A stretch of 64,000 nt of DNA from Chlorokybus atmophyticus (lineage: Eukaryota > Streptophyta > Chlorokybophyceae > Chlorokybales > Chlorokybaceae), in assembly GCA_009103225.1 (NCBI GenBank), contig RHPI01003422.1, positions 9,379 to 73,378 of the forward strand, given 5' to 3'. How positions within the stretch are numbered: the stretch's first letter is position 1; each line of letters opens with the position of its first letter. The notes under the pieces were generated by a model. It worked only from the letters and a program-made list of their open reading frames with translations, was not told where the DNA came from and searched no databases. The translations under genes were made by a program, and so were the position numbers. This document shows positions 1 through 10,406 of the stretch, one piece after another.

Positions 1-240
1 AAACTACAACTCAATTGAACCTGCGGCTTGGCTGGAGCTGCAGCTTGAGTAAAAGCTGCATATCGGCTTTCTACCAAGCAGAGCCTCAGCCAAGCCGCAG
101 CTGCAGTTTAGCTGGAGTGGTAGGTTGGGTGAAGCTCTACTTTTTTGTATTTTGTACGCTTCGGTCTGCAGCTTCAGTCAAGCAACAGCGTTAGCCAAGC
201 CGCAACTGCAACATAGCTGAAGCTGCAGCTTGGCTAAAGC
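1..240. repeat. Imperfect AGCTGCAGCTT-type repeats
   Basis: The stretch before the first gene consists of degenerate, partly inverted copies of a unit resembling GGCTGGAGCTGCAGCTTG, with clear copies near 28-48, 95-115 and 218-240. The core AGCTGCAGCT is itself palindromic. No reading frame here looks like a real exon, although part of it could be an intron of the gene that follows. Confidence 0.5.
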
Positions 241-299
241 TCTGCTTGCTTTGCTCTCTTTTGCAAGTGCCATGCGCTGACTGTTGGCCTTGTGCGCAG

Positions 300-2004
300 G
301 AGCTGTTGATGAAGTTAACTGCGAAGACGAGTCAGAGGCAGTCAAGAAGGCAAAGCTGGAGGAAAAGTGCTTTGCCCCTGTCGCTGACAAGCCTAGGGGA
401 CTAGAGCTAAATGGGCAAGCTTACTTGAAGAAGAAGGACGAGACACAGTGGAGAATACAGGAGGACAACCGCAAGCTTCTAAAGGAGAAGCTGTGGGCCA
501 AGTTCCCAGACCACTGTGTTGGCAGGAGCTTCAATCGGGCCGGCCCAGATTATGACATGAGGGAGGAGGTGGTGGCGGATGTAATGCAGAATCACACTCC
601 GCTGGAGATCAATGGACAGACATTGCGCTGGCCTGCAAGTAAGTAATCTGCGTCTGCCTATGTGCATGTGCGTTTATATGCCACCTGCCAGATGTCTTGT
701 GCTTCCTGCAGAATGACTACTCACTGCCTCTTGTTTGCAGAATGGATTCGTGAGCAAATCCGCCGGTTTGTGGATAATGCAAGACGGGGCCATCCATTAA
801 CGCCAGGCGAAACGGTAGGCTTGACCCGTGAGCAGCGCAAGGAGAAGATGCGCGCTGCACGCGCTGAGAAGCGCGCTGACGCAGAGGAGCCAGCTCCACG
901 CCGCTCGCGCACAGACTACGGGCTTGGCCCACATTTCACCGTTGCAGACTTTCCCTCCAGCCAAAATGCTGTGCTGCTTGCCTTGTTGACTGCTGAGCCG
1001 CCTTCTCAAGCGCAGCTGCGTGAGGACTGGGTGGCTTTCAGGTACGCCATTTATCCTCTTGCACAAGGCTTTGCACCCGCACTCGTAAGGAATTCATATG
1101 CGGCTGGTGCTGCAGACCCGCAGGAGATGCTGCAAGCACCAGCGGCAGCAGCAGCCGCAGGGTTGTGGCTGTTGGGCGCGGTCAAGTACTGGAGGTGCTT
1201 GAGCAAGAGACTCCTTGGCGCAGCTACAAAGTGAAGGTGCTGGAGTGGTACAACGCCAAGGGTATCGGTGATCAACGCGTCTACATGCCAGTACGTGACA
1301 CGGACGGGTATGCTGGCCAGCTGACCGGGGACGAGCACTTGTGCAGCAATATCTTGGTGAGCGTAGTAGAGTGTGTGCTGCGGCACAGCACATTGCAAGC
1401 GTAACTGCAAGGAAGATTGTATGCGTGACATGCAATGCGGCTGCTTGAGTGATGCAGGGACGCAGTTGTGCTTGGCCTGCATCCTTGGTAGCCCCGTCTG
1501 CAGTCTGCCCTTGCTCAGACTGCTCTTCAGGCGACTGCATTGCAGAAGTCACCCCAAGATGCGTGCGCGCGCTCGTGGTTGACAAGCGCGTGCAGCCAGA
1601 AGACCAGCATGACATCAATCAGAGGGTAAGAACGTTGCAGTGGGCTGTAACGTGTGCAGCATGCTTGCATGATGCACACTTGTAACAATTCTTGCTTGCA
1701 GATCAATCGTTGCTCTGACCACCTCATGCACTTGGCTGGCAACTGCTGCAATACCTTGTGCGCCAATGTTCCCAACCGCGAGAGCTTGCTGGAGGTGTAC
1801 ACTTCCTGGAGGGGGACATACGGGACGCAGATTGGGAGGCTGCCGAAGGAGGACCATCTGCTTGCAAAGTTCACTGACTCGCAGATCGGTCTCATGCTTG
1901 TTACATTTGCAGTCAACAAGCGCTGGCTGGTACAGGATGACTCTGGAGAAGCACGCTATGGCTGGCACTGGAATAGCCAAGCCAAGCGCCAACCCGGTCC
2001 ATAA
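300..2004 (+). CDS. Unrecognised spliced gene, 5' end not resolved
   Basis: I do not recognise the protein. Proposed exons are 300-638, 741-1041, 1161-about 1356 (possibly to 1373), about 1530-1627 and 1702-2004, ending in TAA. GTAAGT donors and polypyrimidine-CAG acceptors join in frame at the first junctions, giving WPAKWIREQ and VAFRVVAVG. The first exon begins after CAG at 297-299 with an incomplete codon, so a start exon lies further left or off the window. Visible features are a charged N-terminal half, a basic segment REQRKEKMRAARAEKRA, then WRSYKVKVLEWYNAKG and a C-terminal Cys-containing region ending in a hydrophilic tail. No signal peptide or membrane segment is visible. It could be a lineage-specific nuclear protein or a domesticated transposon protein. 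The third-fourth exon junction is the weakest point. Confidence 0.5.
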
Positions 2005-2084
2005 TTGGGTACCAAGCTGAAGACCTTCGCTCATCTTTCTTGCAGCAACCCGTCTAGCTTCCATGCAGCTTCCTTGCAGCCGCC

Positions 2085-2178
2085 AGTCAAGCTTCCTGCT
2101 AAAAGTCTGACTTTCTGCTAACAGTTTAGCTTGCTACCAGCAGTTAGCTTCCTGGTAGCAGTTAGCTTCTTGCAAACA
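2085..2178. repeat. Short tandem repeats of a GCAGTTAGCTTC unit
   Basis: Just downstream of the first gene there are successive imperfect copies of a roughly 19-bp unit containing CAGTTAGCTTC (for example ACAGTTTAGCTTG, GCAGTTAGCTTCC, GCAGTTAGCTTCT). It is probably 3' flanking simple repeat DNA. Confidence 0.5.
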
Positions 2179-2376
2179 ATTGGAGCCTATTCTAGTACTA
2201 GTTAAGAGGACATGGTACAATGTAAACTCCATATGAGGTTAAGATTTCTTTACCAGGGAAACTGCCTGCAATTTGCCTGCATATGCCTGCTATATTGTGC
2301 TGCTAATTTTGGAATGAATGGCTGGGCCGTTATCGGCATGACTGCTGGTCCACCGAGGTCGACACACCAGGAGCTG

Positions 2377-2803
2377 TGCCGTCAACGGCACGACTGCTGC
2401 TGCTGCTCTGCCGACGTCGGCAGAAGTGCTACTGTGCCGAAGACGGCAGAAGCGCTGCTGTGCTGAAATCGGCAGAAGTGCTATTGTGCCGAAAACGGCA
2501 GGATCGTTGCTGTGCCGCAGACGGCAGAAGCGCTGTTGTGCCGAAAACGGCATAAGCGCTGATGTGCCGAAGACGGTGGGGTCGCAGCTGTGCCGAAGAC
2601 GGCAGAAGCGCTGCTGTGCCGAAGACGTTAGAAACACTGCTGTGCCGAGGTCGGCCCGACGCAGTTTGCCCCGTCAGCGGCAGTAACCAGCTTGTGCCGG
2701 CTGACAGATGGTGACTTACGATCCTCTGCCGGCACAAAGCGACTTGTGCCGTCTTGGGAGAAGAACTGCTCGCAGAACTCGAAGGCAGGTGCCGCTGACG
2801 GCA
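2377..2803. repeat. 26-bp minisatellite with a palindromic TGCCG(N4)CGGCA core
   Basis: A 14-bp dyad of the form TGCCG-NNNN-CGGCA starts at 2409, 2435, 2461, 2487, 2513, 2539, 2565, 2591, 2617 and 2643, an exact 26-bp period over ten units. Outlying copies are at 2377, 2667 and 2790. The unit at 2409-2422 is a perfect palindrome. Others keep the arms while the four central bases vary (AAGA, AAAA, CAGA, AAAT). The linker between cores is close to GAAGCGCTGCTG. Long open frames across the array come only from the repeat structure and do not look like genes. Confidence 0.9.
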
Positions 2804-3059
2804 CAACTGGCTTGTGCCGAGAACGGATTTTGCTGCAGGTGCCGTGTGGGTGCATGAGGCATCATGGATGTACCAACTCTCATCACATGGTTTCATGCTG
2901 TACAGTAGTTTGCGAACATGCGTGAAAAAGGAGGTTTACAATGAGTTCGAGCAACGATGAAGGGAGACACTACAGCCCCTTCCCTTGTTGGACCAAGTTG
3001 TAATGGTTATCCAGCTGCAGATGCTCAACACTGCGCGTTCAACGCGCAATCAACTTGCA

Positions 3060-4000
3060 GCTGGTGCGAAGCATATGCCCCTGCTTGACCGTGGTGTCTA
3101 CTTCAGTGTTGGGGGTCGTCACAATATGGTGGCACCGTATGCAATTTCGTCATAGCAGCGGCAACGGGCTTTGCACTTTTGCGACTTCAACATAAGAGCA
3201 GTTTGGAGATTGCTTGGACTTAGACGGAAGCCAAACTCCCCGCCAACATGGTCGTGGTGTTCGAGCAAGGGCAGTGTTCCCAACACGCATGCGCACAACA
3301 CAACGCTCACTAACCCACCGGCCAGCGTAAGCATGGAACTGCACCGCGCATGTGCGCGCGTGTGTACATGTGGTCGACTGTTGTGTTTGCGCGCAGGTGG
3401 ATGGTGACAAGCCGTGTGGGCCATGCCATCAGCCGCAAGTGACGCCGTGTCTGATGCAACTGTAAGGGTGTGATGGTGTGCAGCAGCATAGGTGCGGCAG
3501 TTTCAGTCCTTGCAAAGCAGAAGCTTGCCCGCATGGTACACTGTGCCTTTGGTTGCGCGAGAAGCTGTGGAGTGTTTATGGATAAGACGATACAAGCGCA
3601 GCTTCTGGGCATGGGACTCCCAAGATGGGAGAAACTCACTGAACAGACCTAACAACATGCCACCAGGTGATATGATGTAGCGCTAATTGCTTAGCAACAA
3701 GTTGGCGGCCAATCAGCCAACAAGAAACGCAACAACACACTGATAACCTGGTAAGCAGGTGATGACACTGAACATACCCTTTTGTGTTGGACGATAAGTG
3801 CTGCAAGGTGTGCAATTTAGTGGTTTGAGTATGCAAGTGGTTTTGCCCGCATCAAGTTTGCCCACTCGCTGGGGAGGAGCCTAATGCGCTTCAGCAGTCT
3901 CATTTGGCGCTGCTGGAGTTGCTCAGCAACGGCGCTCGCCACTACTAGCTTTGCACTACTTGATGATTGCATAGGTTGAGTTGTTGATGGTGTACGTATT
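3060..4000 (+). pseudogene. Broken copy of the last exons of the 17.8-20.4 kb gene
   Basis: On the + strand this region aligns, exon by exon, with the last three exons of the gene on the - strand at 17756-18415. Matching stretches include the donor after the NPPAS/DRLAS exon end (about 3320-3335), the exon with AASDAVSDAT (gene: AASGDTMSDAI, 3430-3660), the TTTTGTGTTGGAC segment near the terminal exon (3778-3792) and the PASS segment downstream. The penultimate exon contains in-frame TGA and TAG codons and length changes, so it is not functional. The copy is inverted relative to its source. At the site of the gene's terminal stop (TAG) the copy has TAA, suggesting that the stop position predates the duplication. 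Confidence 0.7.
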
Positions 4001-4636
4001 GCCGTACACATTGCTGTAGTTGCAACATGCATTGGTCAAGGTGTGAATCATAGTGTTGACAGATTGTATGGCTAAGTGGTGCGGTGAGTTGTACCCCACT
4101 CCCTGTGTTCAGCACTTGCGCTGCAATCACACTACCGGCAAACCCGGCTGCAGTGAGTGTAGCACCTAAGCTGGGCGTTGCTGTGGCCAACTTGCGTGTG
4201 ACGCCCACACTCAAATCTTTGTTTCAAGGACTTTTGCATTATGAGATCGCTGATGGACAATCTTTGTGCACAGAATTGCAGGTGATTGTGATGGGTGTTG
4301 ATGTGCACGGGATCGGTGTTGGACTGTACTACTGCCATCATGTACTATTGGTATGCACTATCCATACATATAGCAGGTCGTGCTTGTTGCCATTACCCAT
4401 AACCCCTCGCATCAAACGCGCTACGTGTTGAGCTTGTCATCCTTGTGCGTGTGATGCTGTGCGCATGTCCATGCACTCATGCATGCGCAAAAACTGACGT
4501 GAGACTTGTTGACGAACAGTTGACACAACAACAACGAGTGGTTGAAAAGGTTGTATATGCTGGAGAGTCGCTGTTAGTAAGCAGGCTATCACAGTACGTA
4601 TATAGGTGCCATCACAGGGCTAGATGTACACGTTCT

Positions 4637-4664
4637 AGTGGGCGTGTCATGCGACACGCCCACT
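4637..4664. other. Perfect 12-bp hairpin with 4-nt loop
   Basis: AGTGGGCGTGTC at 4637-4648 and its exact reverse complement at 4653-4664 flank the loop ATGC. It lies about 120 bp beyond the stop codon of the histidine kinase, in its 3' flank, where it could form in the transcript. Confidence 0.7.
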
Positions 4665-4787
4665 GGAACCAGCGACATGCAACAGGCTGCATGCGCACAA
4701 CCACCTGCATGGCAAAAATTCAACGCGCCGTTGATGATGAAGGCGGCAACAATCGATGGAGGCCCTGGCCATGGATTGAAAATGGCT

Positions 4788-7700
4788 TCAATCGGTGGCT
4801 CGGCGTGCGGGATCGCACCTGACCGGGGATTGTGAAGTTGTTGTTGTTGTTGTTGTTGGGGGCTGTACGTGGACCCGTGCGGAGCCGAAGCTAGACCACC
4901 GCTGAGTGACTTCAAGTTGCGACTCGGAACTCGCAGTTGAAAAAGCGGCGAGGAGGGCTTTGCGCACTTCTGTCTTAAGCTCCTCCACATTGATAGGCTT
5001 CGAGAGGAAGCCATTCATTCCCGCCTCGTTACACGCCGCGCGGTCCGCCAACATGGCAGATGCCGTGAGGGCCAATATGGGGAGCGGGTGGCGGCATCGT
5101 GTGTCGGGGGAGACAGTAGTTGGCGGTTGGTGTTTGAGGGTAGACTCCCAGCGGCGAATCTCACGCGTGGCGTCGCAGCCGCTCAGCACGGGCATCTGCA
5201 TGTCCATCAACACGCAATCGAAGTGATGCGGGCTCGCCAGCACCGCGTCCACGGCCTCTCTCCCATCACTCACCAACTTCGCGTCCGCGCCCATCCGCAA
5301 CAACATAGCTCCCAACACACGGCGGTTGACGGCATTGTCCTGCGTGCCATTCAGAGAGTAAGACCACCCGCTAGTCACACACGCACGCACACGCGCACGC
5401 GCATGCACACGCACCTCTGCCACGAGTAGCTTGACTCCTGCGAGGGCGCATCCGTCGCGCAGAGTGCGTGTGGTGGAGTCGACGGGGCTGATGTGGTGGT
5501 CGGCGTCATCCTCGTGCTCGTTGTTTCCGGCGCCGTCCACGTTGAAGATCTTCACGCCCGCCGCGGCCAGCGCACGCCTCAGAAGCCGCGACAGACGCGC
5601 ACCGTGAAGAGGCTTGTCCGTGCATGTCGTACGAGGAATCCCACTCAGCTCCTGCACACAAAATGTTGGTCTCTCTGCACGTGTCAACTCGGGTGGGTGT
5701 TACTCAGCATTGTGTTCGCAATGGTCATACCGTGCGAATGTGCGGGTTGGCATTGTAACTGAGCAACCACGCCAGCGTACAGCTCGCAGGAACCCTCTAT
5801 GTGGCAACAACATGTCAGTCAGACACATATTCAACCATCAACAATATGAGTATGTTGTATCATAATGTGAACCAATGTGAACCAACCTTAACCAGCTGCT
5901 TGACGACGGCATCGCGATCTTCCTTGCTGTCCGGCAGCAGCACGTCATCGACGATAGCCAGCACGTAGTCCCCGCGTTCCTTGTTGTCCATTTCCGCACA
6001 TACTTCATCCCAACTGGCGGCCGCGTGCACTTCAACCCCGTGCGCTCTGAGCCAGTTAGCTGCCGCATCCCTCGCCACCGCGCCCGCTATGCCCAACAGA
6101 CACCTCACACATCTCCCGTCGCTGCTGCGCGGGGTGGTGAACGAGCACGTGTTGAAGCGCGGGGAGGAGGGCTGCGATGTGGGTGAGATGGTGTCCGGGG
6201 CGGGGATCGTGAACGGGATGCGGATGCGGAACAACGACCCACGCTGGGACCCGAGCGGCTTCGCGGCCACGTGCACACTCCCGCCCATCAGATGCACGAG
6301 AGAGCGGACGATGCCCAAACCAAGGCCGCTGCCGCCGTGCGTACGGGCCACACTCGCGTTGACCTGCGTGCGTGCATGGTGTGTATGCGTGCGTGCGTCC
6401 GCGGACGTGCAGAATACAGCTGTGGCTGATCAACCCACAGCACGTGCACAGGTAATGCATCACATTGTGGCCATCTGCAGTACCTGCACGAAGGTTTCAA
6501 ACACGGACTCCCATTTGTCGGGGGGGATGCCCACGCCGGAGTCCTCGATGTCAAACACGCACTGCTGCTTCAAAGGCGAGGTCGCACTGCCTCTGCGGGC
6601 GATGACACCTTCACCCCCGCCGCGGGTGTCAAACTTGACATCAATGACGTGTTGTTCACCACTGTTTTCGCTGCGGTTGCCATCCATGCTTGTACGGTTG
6701 CCATCCATGCTCGTGCGAGTAACAGCTGCGACGGGCTCGCAGCGCCCACGGATAACAACGTATCCCTCACTAGTAAACTTGAGCGCATTGGATAGGAGGT
6801 TGGCAAACACCTGCTTGACGCGTGTGGAGTCGCCAACAACAAGACGCGGGAGTGTGTCGTCGAGATCAACCACGAGTTGGAACTCCTTCTCGGGTCGCTT
6901 CACCGCGCACATGTCGGCCACCTGACAGATGGCGTCGTGCAGGCCGAACGGCGCGTGCTCCAGCTGCATCTTCTCTTGACCCAGTTTGTCCAAATCGAGA
7001 ATATCGTTTAAAAGTTGCAGGAGGGTCGACGTGGACTGCTTGATCTGAACAATGCTCGTGTGCTGGTCCTCGGGCAAGTTCGAATCGGCCAGGAGCAGGT
7101 CCACGAGACCCATCACAGCCGTTACGGGTGTCTGCGAGTTTGTGGAACACTTAGTCGATTGTGTGCATGCTTGCACACTGCACAAGCGCCTACAAAATCA
7201 CAGGCATACACGCGCATGCCAATGCACACATGTACGCACGCGCATGCGGATGCGTACCCGAATGTCGTGTGAGAGGCATGAGAAGAAGACCGTCTTGACC
7301 CGCGTGGCTTCTTCCGCCCGCTTCTTCTCCTCGAGGAAGCGATCGTTGGTGACCTGCAGCGCGCTCTTGAGCTTGATCTCGCTGGAGACGCGCAGCGTGA
7401 TGAGGAACGTGATGGCTGTCCCCGCCACGAAGAACCCCGCCGCGGCGATCGACAACGCCATGATCGTGGTGCGCGTGGCGCTGTCCAGCGTGCCCATGAT
7501 GGACTTGCGCGGGATGACGAGCACGATGGTCAGCTCGAGCTCCTGCACGGTGACGTTGGCCACGCTCACGCTGAACGTGCCCTCCCCAACCAGCGAGACG
7601 TCCTCCATGTCCAGCACCGTCGCGTTCAGCAGCGCACCGCCCAACCCGCTGTCGCCGTTGGTGGCGATGCGCGACGCGTTCACAACCGTCCAGTGATGGC

Positions 7701-9564
7701 TCGAGGGAGACAACGTGGCCAACTTGCGAGCTGTCGCGCGCACGAGCGGGTCGTCCGCGTCGCACGCGTTCACCGGCATGTACGCACTCCTGTCTCACGC
7801 GTCGTCAGTTTTGCACTTGAGGGGAGAGGTGGTGAACACATGCATGCAACGCAAACACGCGCACACGCACGCACCCCGTGCGGTTGCTGGTGACGTTGGT
7901 ACTCGTGGATGCGAAGAGGGTGCCGTTGGGTCCGATAGTGACGTACATAAAACCTTGCCTCAAGTCCAGCTGCTTCATGAAATTGGAGATGGTGACCAGC
8001 AGTGCCGAGTTTGTCACCACGCCCTGTCAGTCGTTACAAGACTCATGTAAACAAGGAAAACAATCTGGACAGCATGATGAACAGCATGATGAACAGATGA
8101 TGTGCACACTACACTTCACATTCACACGCACATGCTTATACCAACAAGGTGTCGTCCTCGTGTTGGCGGACGGGAACGCTGGCGACGGCCATGGGCCATC
8201 CCGCTATGGCGACGTACAGGGACCATGTGACCGTGTTGCGCATGTTGGGGATTGCCACCTGGTACGTCGTGCGGTTCGTCATTGCGAGAGGGGCTGCAGC
8301 AAGTAGATCAGTTCTGAGTGAGTCGCTTGCAACCTGGGCGGATGCATGCGTGTGTGTGTGTGTGTACGTGCGTTGACAAGCTCACCCAATCTGGTATTAA
8401 TGTACGTGCTGGATGGGTCGGGGTATCCATACACGGGGTCGAAAGTGTCCGCCGTATAAGGTAGATCACTGCGGGCACGCACACAACAGCTATGTACTCT
8501 TGCACTCGTACGTGTGCGTGCGTATGTATGTGTGCTTGCCATACTGCCCAGCCACGTTAACATAACCATCAACACACCTTCATCATGTCATGTGTTTGGC
8601 ACGCACCTGCCGTTCTTGAAGTTGAAGTGCGGCTGTGTGGACTCGAACAACTGGTTGGTGTAGGACCAGTAGTGGCTGCGTGCGGGTCCACACATCAGCC
8701 CCGTCGCTTGTTGTTGTAAGATTCACGTCGCGTGTGAATGACCATGCACGTGATTGGAAACTTACCGGTTGTCGCTCGACATGTAGCTGAGGGAGTCGAT
8801 GTGCGCATTGGTGGCGTTGGCGTTGCTGAAGTACGACCATAGCACGCTGCGCACAAACTCCATCCCTTCCGGACTGCTCGCGTTGGGTAGAAGCACGGGG
8901 TTGGCGAAGAGCGCTGCCTGCGCGGCGGCGGACCAGCCAAGCTTCTGCATGAAACTGCGCAGCCGCTCCGTTGTTTCAGAGAGGAGAGACGTGCGCACAG
9001 AGAGGGCGAAGGTGCGCACGGTGCCGCCCGTGTTGTTGGCGTACACGCGCCACGTCGTCACGCTCACGGCAAGGATCATCACAGCCAGCATCACGATCAT
9101 CACGAAACGCACCACCAACACCGCACGCACGTGACCCTTCTGGGCACGAGCAAACTCTGCACACCACACACACACACACACGTGAGGTGAGTGACTCTGT
9201 GGATGACATAAATGTCTACACATTGACGTACAACAGGCAATCTGCGATTGTTGAGAGCGCTGTGGTCTTGCCATTGCACGCATCAAGTTGCAAGTGCTGT
9301 TCGAAAGTCCCCACAGAGAGCCAATGTCACCCCCGAGCACTTTGCGGAGCGACTGCATATATGCTTGCACGTACACCATGCCTTGTTGATGTAACGCTGC
9401 TGGTTGGGGGAACAACAACAGGAGTGCGTACCTCGTGGCGTGTAGGGAAGATGCCGCACGGACAAGTCCGAACCCGGTCTCGGCACGGCCACGGGCGGGG
9501 GGCTGCCCACGCCATTGCTGCTGCGTGCCTCCTCCGCAGCACGGAGAATGTGAGAGTATGGCAT
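4788..9564 (-). CDS. Hybrid sensor histidine kinase with two receiver domains
   Basis: This is a membrane two-component kinase that should autophosphorylate on His and pass phosphate to its own receiver. Eleven exons (9564-9432, 9156-8766, 8675-8607, 8468-8386, 8293-8142, 8023-7875, 7789-7258, 7131-6484, 6363-5887, 5651-5415, 5339-4788) sum to 3,423 nt, or 1,140 residues, with every junction in frame. A short cytosolic N-terminus is followed by a membrane helix at about 55-78, a roughly 360-residue outside sensor region with several N-glycosylation-type sites, a second helix at about 435-460, and a coiled linker. The H-box SHDIRTP has His500. N-box NLLSNALKF, DSGVGIP and GGSGLGLGI follow. A first receiver-like domain is degenerate. 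The C-terminal receiver is canonical (LLVAED, D1003 in VLMDMQMP, LTAS, SKP). Ligand and pathway are not identifiable. The start is the only suitable ATG before the first donor. Confidence 0.93.
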
Positions 9565-9756
9565 TGTGTCTCCCCTCCCAAGTCCCAAAGCAACCCTACT
9601 CGCTGCTATGTGGGTTAACGTTGACTCCTCCTACAACTCGCTCCGCAACCCTCCTTCCCCTGCGCTTCACCATCAGCCGCCTCTTCGTGCGGTTCCCCCT
9701 CATCTCCTCGCTGCCTGCGTCTGACCAGGCACTTCGCCTCCCTACCCACCACCATC

Positions 9757-9788
<32 letters not shown>

Positions 9789-9790
9789 CG
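9757..9790. repeat. GCC/CGG triplet tract upstream of the histidine kinase
   Basis: An uninterrupted run of GCC triplets lies about 200 bp upstream of the kinase start codon. It reads CGG on the gene's strand. Similar tracts occur at the 5' ends of other genes in this window. Confidence 0.8.
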
Positions 9791-9985
9791 GACAGCCAAC
9801 CCCCCACACTTGGGCGGAGAATGGGAGGGTCAATGCCAAAAACATACGGCACGGAATTTCACGGAATAAACTGACCATCCATGGACTAGGTGAGTGTAAC
9901 GCTCCCACACTGATTGGGCACAGCCAGCCCACTCCAACTGACCAGCACTGTCGCTTCCTCAAATGTCCGCTCTATAAACGTACCG

Positions 9986-10406
9986 TAGGGTAAGTGTACC
10001 ATTCTTCGGACACTTTTGCCGATAAGCTTCGACTGAACGGTATACGCCACCATTTAGGGTGCCGTCACATTGGAAAATCATCTACATGAAACGGCGCAAC
10101 TTTCTGTCCAATTTTGTGGTTCATCTGGAGCAGTGCAGCGCCGGCTATGGCCTGGCACAGAACGGCGGCAGCACAGCCGGGCATCAGCCGTACTGAATTA
10201 AAATTTCGGACGACCGATGCCCACTTGCAAGAATAGCTGCCGGTTGCAACGCGCGATACCAACAGTGCTCTTCCCAAGTTAGGTACGGCGGCGTCACTTG
10301 CAGGTCACAAAAACAGTGTCGCGCACTGCTAACGGGCATGGCCGAGCCCGGTCGGGCAGCATCGTCCGAAATAACGAAATAACCGAAGTTAGGTACACTT
10401 ACCCTA
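9986..10406. mobile_element. MITE-like element with 24-bp terminal inverted repeats
   Basis: The ends 9986-10009 and 10383-10406 are inverted repeats. The outer 15 bases, TAGGGTAAGTGTACC, are identical on both sides and the next nine differ in three positions (ATT versus TAA) before a shared CTTCGG. The element is 421 bp and has no credible coding capacity. The terminal TA could be a TA target-site duplication, which would suit a Tc1/mariner-type non-autonomous element; no longer direct repeat is evident outside. Family assignment is inference. Confidence 0.65.

Noticed and set aside
2290-2896. Long open frames on both strands with repeated FCRLRHS or RRRQKRCCAE units
   Set aside because: They arise from the 26-bp minisatellite, whose period is not a multiple of three, so all frames repeat. 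There are no splice sites or start context.
4084-4431. Possible FAS1-like exon with LFQGLLHYEIADG
   Set aside because: The resemblance is only a few residues, with no partner exon or start, and it lies in the flank of a pseudogene. It is too weak to call.
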